Origin: Solea solea
Taxonomy: Eukaryota > Chordata > Actinopteri > Pleuronectiformes > Soleidae
Assembly (NCBI RefSeq): GCF_958295425.1
Contig: NC_081144.1
Span: 28,484,327 to 28,548,326 of the forward strand
DNA length: 64,000 bases
Reading direction: 5' to 3'
Part shown: piece after piece, positions 60,886-64,000 of the stretch
Position numbering within the stretch: position 1 is the stretch's first letter
Layout of the letters: each line of letters starts with the position of its first letter
Notes under the pieces: generated by a model
Databases searched by the model: none
Told to the model about the DNA's origin: nothing
The model's input: the letters and a program-made list of their open reading frames with translations, nothing else
Translations under genes and position numbers: made by a program

Positions 60886-61045
60886 TGGCCAAAGAGAGTA
60901 AGACTGTATAGAGTCTGACATGACCTGATTTTCAGTTTTTGGACACAGGACTTTGGGCTTTTTTCCCCCTGGCCAAAAAAACCTGCCAAAAACACAGTCT
61001 GTAAAATTCAAATGTAAGAAAGGTGGGAAACTGTCTTTTCTTCAA
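60886..61045 (+). repeat. Nested second C block, GAGAGTAAG variant
   Basis: Shares GAGAGTAAG and AAAAACCTGCC with the copy at 59064, so these two neighbouring units are the closest relatives. Confidence 0.85.
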
Positions 61046-64000
61046 TAATTCCTAAAGGCAATGAGCCCAGATGCTGATTTCTCCGTATGTGTATCAGGGA
61101 CTCCTGGCTGATCCAGGGTGCTGAGTTTCAGATCTGTGCAACCTTTGGAAAGGTCAAAGGTCAGCCACTGTGGTGTATTTTTTGTAATAATTCCTAAAGG
61201 CATTGAGCCAGGAGTCTGATTTTTCCGTGTGTGTATCAGGGACTAAGGCTGATCCAGGGTGCCGAGTTTCAGACCTGTGCAACCTTCGGAAAGGTCAATG
61301 GTCAGCCGTTCGGGTGTGTTTTTTGTAATAATTCCTAAAGGCATTGAGCCAGGAGTCTGATTTTTCCGTATGTGTATCAGGGACTAAGGCTAATCTAGGG
61401 TGCCGAGTTTCAGACCTGTGTAACCTTCGGAAAGGTCAAAGGTCAGCCGTTTAGGTGTGTTTTTTGTAATAATTCCTAAAGGCATTAAGCCAGGAGTCTG
61501 ATTTTTCCGTATGTGTATCAGGGACTAAGGCTGATCGAGGGTATTTTAATCTTTTTTCTACTGTCCTATAATATGAAGTTAACATCTTATAAGGTATATT
61601 GATGTACCCTCAGTGTTTGAATTTATAATGATTTTACTGTTTGGATGTGTTTTTCTATTTGTGTCTGTTTTTGTGCGCATTCAGCAGGGATACGGCTGTT
61701 TTCGCAATTTTTTTCATTTTTCTACTGTCCCATAACATAAACCTCACAAATAAAGTTAAAATCTTATAAGATATAGTTATATACCTTCACTGTTTGATTT
61801 TGCAATCATTTCACTGTTTGGATGTGTTTTTCTATTTGTCTCTGTTTTTGTGTGCATTCAGCAGGGATACGGCTGTTTTCTGATTTTTTTTCATTTTTCT
61901 ACTGTCCCATAACATAAACCTCACAAATAAATGTAACATCTTATAAGATATAGTTATATACCTTCAGTGTTTGATTTTGCAATGATTTCACTGTTTGAAT
62001 GTGTTTTTCTATTTTTGTCTGTTTTTGTGTGCAGTAAGCTGGAATACGACTGTTTTCTGATTTTTTTTTCATTTTTCTACTGTCCCATAACATAAACCTC
62101 ACAAATAAAGTTAACATCTTATAAGATATTCTTCGGTACCCTCAGTGTTTGATTTTGCAATGATTTCACTGTTTGGATGTGTTTTTCTATTTGTGTCTGT
62201 TTTTGTGCGCATTCAGCTGGAATACGACTGTTTTCTGATTTTTTTTCATTTTCTACTGTCCCATAACATAAACCTCACAAATAAAGTTAACATCTTATAA
62301 GATATACTAATGTACCCTCGTCGTTCCGCTCGTCTTGGGACCCCAAACGACATATGAAATATTCACACTCCTGCGACCTGTAGAAATGTAGTTCCTCCAA
62401 AACTTCCACTCTGGCCAAAGAGTCTAAGACTGTATAGAGTCTGACATGACCTGATTTTCAGTTTTTGGACACAGGACTTTGGGCTTTTTTCCCCCTGGCC
62501 AAAAAAAACTGCCAAAAACACAGTCTGTAAAATTCAAATGTAAGAAAGTTGGGAAACTGTCTTTTCTTCAATAATTCCTAAAGGCAATGAGCCCGGATGC
62601 TGATTTCTCCGTATGTGTATCAGGGACTCCTGGCTGATCCAGGGTGCCGAGTTTCAGACCCGTGCAACCTTTGGAAAGGTCAAAGGTCAGCCGCTGTGGT
62701 GTGTTTTTTGTAATAATTCCTAAAGGCATTGAGTCAGGAGTCTGATTTTTCCGTATGTGTATCAGGGACTAAGGCTTATCCCGGTTGCCGAGTTTCAGAC
62801 CTGTGCAACTTTCGGAAAAGGTCAATGGTCAGCCGTTCGGGTGTGTTTTTTGTAATAATTCCTAAAGGCATTAAGCCAGGAGTCTGATTTTTCCGTATGT
62901 GTATCAGGGACTAAGGCTAATCCAGGGTGCCGAGTTTCAGACCCGTGCAAGCTTTGGAAAGGTCAAAGGTCAGCCGTTCGGGTGTGTTTTTTGTAATAAT
63001 TCCTAAAGGCATTGAGCCAGGAGTCTGATTTTTCCGTATGTGTATCAGGGACTAAGGCTTATCCAGGGTGCCGAGTTTCAGACCCGTGCAACCTTTGGAA
63101 AGGTCAAAGGTCAGCCGTTCGGGTGTGTTTTTTGTAATAATTCCTAAAGGCATTGAGCCAGGAGTCTGATTTTTCCGTGTGTGTATCAGGGACTAAGGCT
63201 GATCCAGGGTGCCGAGTTTCAGACCTGTGCAACCTTCGGAAAGGTCAATGGTCAGCCGTTCGGGTGTATTTTTTGTAATAATTCCTAAAGGCATTGAGCC
63301 AGGAGTCTGATTTTTCCGTATGTGTATCAGGGACTAAGGCTAATCTAGGGTGCCGAGTTTCAGACCTGTGTAACCTTCGGAAAGGTCAAAGGTCAGCCGT
63401 TTAGGTGTGTTTTTTGTAATAATTCCTAAAGGCATTAAGCCAGGAGTCTGATTTTTCCGTATGTGTATCAGGGACTAAGGCTGATCGAGGGTATTTTAAT
63501 CTTTTTTCTACTGTCCTATAATATGAAGTTAACATCTTATAAGGTATATTGATGTACCCTCAGTGTTTGAATTTATAATGATTTTACTGTTTGGATGTGT
63601 TTTTCTATTTGTGTCTGTTTTTGTGCGCATTCAGCAGGGATACGGCTGTTTTCGCAATTTTTTTCATTTTTCTACTGTCCCATAACATAAACCTCACAAA
63701 TAAAGTTAAAATCTTATAAGATATAGTTATATACCTTCAGTGTTTGATTTTGCAATCATTTCACTGTTTGGATGTGTTTTTCTATTTGTCTCTGTTTTTG
63801 TGTGCATTCAGCAGGGATACGGCTGTTTTCTGATTTTTTTTTCATTTTTCTACTGTCCCATAACATAAACCTCACAAATAAATGTTACATCTTATAAGAT
63901 ATAGTTATATACCTTCAGTGTTTGATTTTGCAATGATTTCACTGTTTGAATGTGTTTTTCTATTTTTGTCTGTTTTTGTGTGCAGTAAGCTGGAATACGA

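Larger units (their letters stand above)
32810..64000 (+). repeat. Composite A-B-C satellite array, right block (31 kb)
   Basis: Nineteen C anchors (TACCCTCGTCGTTCC) start at 33321, 34651, 35856, 37295, 38914, 40392, 42752, 44687, 46073, 47434, 48955, 50482, 52482, 54275, 56070, 58210, 60315 and 62313, plus the partial unit before the first; the listed 18 intervals range from 1205 to 2360 bp. Each unit runs C, then B monomers, then the junction GATCGAGGGTATTTTAATC, then about four A monomers, then C again. B counts set the length: three in the unit at 34651, seven after 62313, ten in the unit at 40392. The array is in one orientation, has no transposon insertion, and continues off the right edge. 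No gene is supported; minus-strand frames around 51086, 56674, 58955 and 60777 are repeated artefacts. Confidence 0.95.

Noticed and set aside
51086..61011. Minus-strand frames beginning MFLAVFFGQGEK or MNFTDCVFG as small genes
   Set aside because: They span the nested C-to-B junction and appear wherever that junction recurs; there is no independent coding evidence.
12037..64000. CENP-B box in the satellite monomers
   Set aside because: TTCGGAAAGGTCAA and TTCGGGTGTG in B were considered, but neither fits the consensus NTTCGNNNNANNCGGGN. No match was found by eye in A, B or C.
1..64000. CRISPR array or prokaryotic phage-type repeat
   Set aside because: The repeats are long, directly abutting monomers with no unique spacers, and the mobile elements are eukaryotic LINE and DNA-transposon types.

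Overview
This window looks like vertebrate, most likely teleost fish, chromatin. It is dominated by satellite DNA and holds no complete protein-coding gene. The teleost call rests on three things: an L2/CR1-type LINE 3' end with a (GATTCAA)n tail, a PIF/Harbinger-like non-autonomous DNA transposon, and two exon-like segments matching the vertebrate Niban (FAM129) family. There are no bacterial operons, rRNA genes, tRNA genes or CRISPR arrays. The species cannot be named from the sequence.

Layout. (1) 1-5655 is a composite satellite built from three blocks: A (about 177 bp), B (about 141 bp) and C (about 250-265 bp). (2) 5656-5978 is a short spacer followed by about 1.3 A-type monomers in inverted orientation. 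(3) 5979-12036 is a roughly 6-kb low-copy island. It holds a decayed LINE endonuclease fragment (8256-8800), two candidate Niban exons (9405-9560 and 9985-10077), a weaker frameshifted exon-like patch (7023-7141), microsatellites and a perfect 16-bp hairpin. (4) 12037-25450 is an uninterrupted array of about 76 copies of a 176-bp A-related monomer (A'). It is organised into higher-order repeats of 12 monomers (2112 bp), with one 8-monomer version (1408 bp). (5) 25451-32814 is a disturbed B/C block that carries all three recognisable transposon insertions: a 621-bp Harbinger-like MITE, a 2.8-kb internal fragment of an L1/Tx1-like LINE, and a 0.83-kb 5'-truncated L2-like LINE. (6) 32815-64000 is a long, clean composite A-B-C array with 19 C anchors. 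Its period varies between about 1.2 and 2.4 kb because the number of B monomers changes.

Interpretation. Nothing here acts as a pathway. The story is satellite evolution: one A-type monomer family exists both as a pure higher-order array and as part of a composite A-B-C unit. All composite copies share the same internal junctions, so the composite arose once and was then amplified. The 60-80 residue reading frames that recur through the arrays are by-products of repeat periodicity and are not annotated as genes. The monomer length and higher-order structure suggest centromeric or pericentromeric chromatin, but this is inference.
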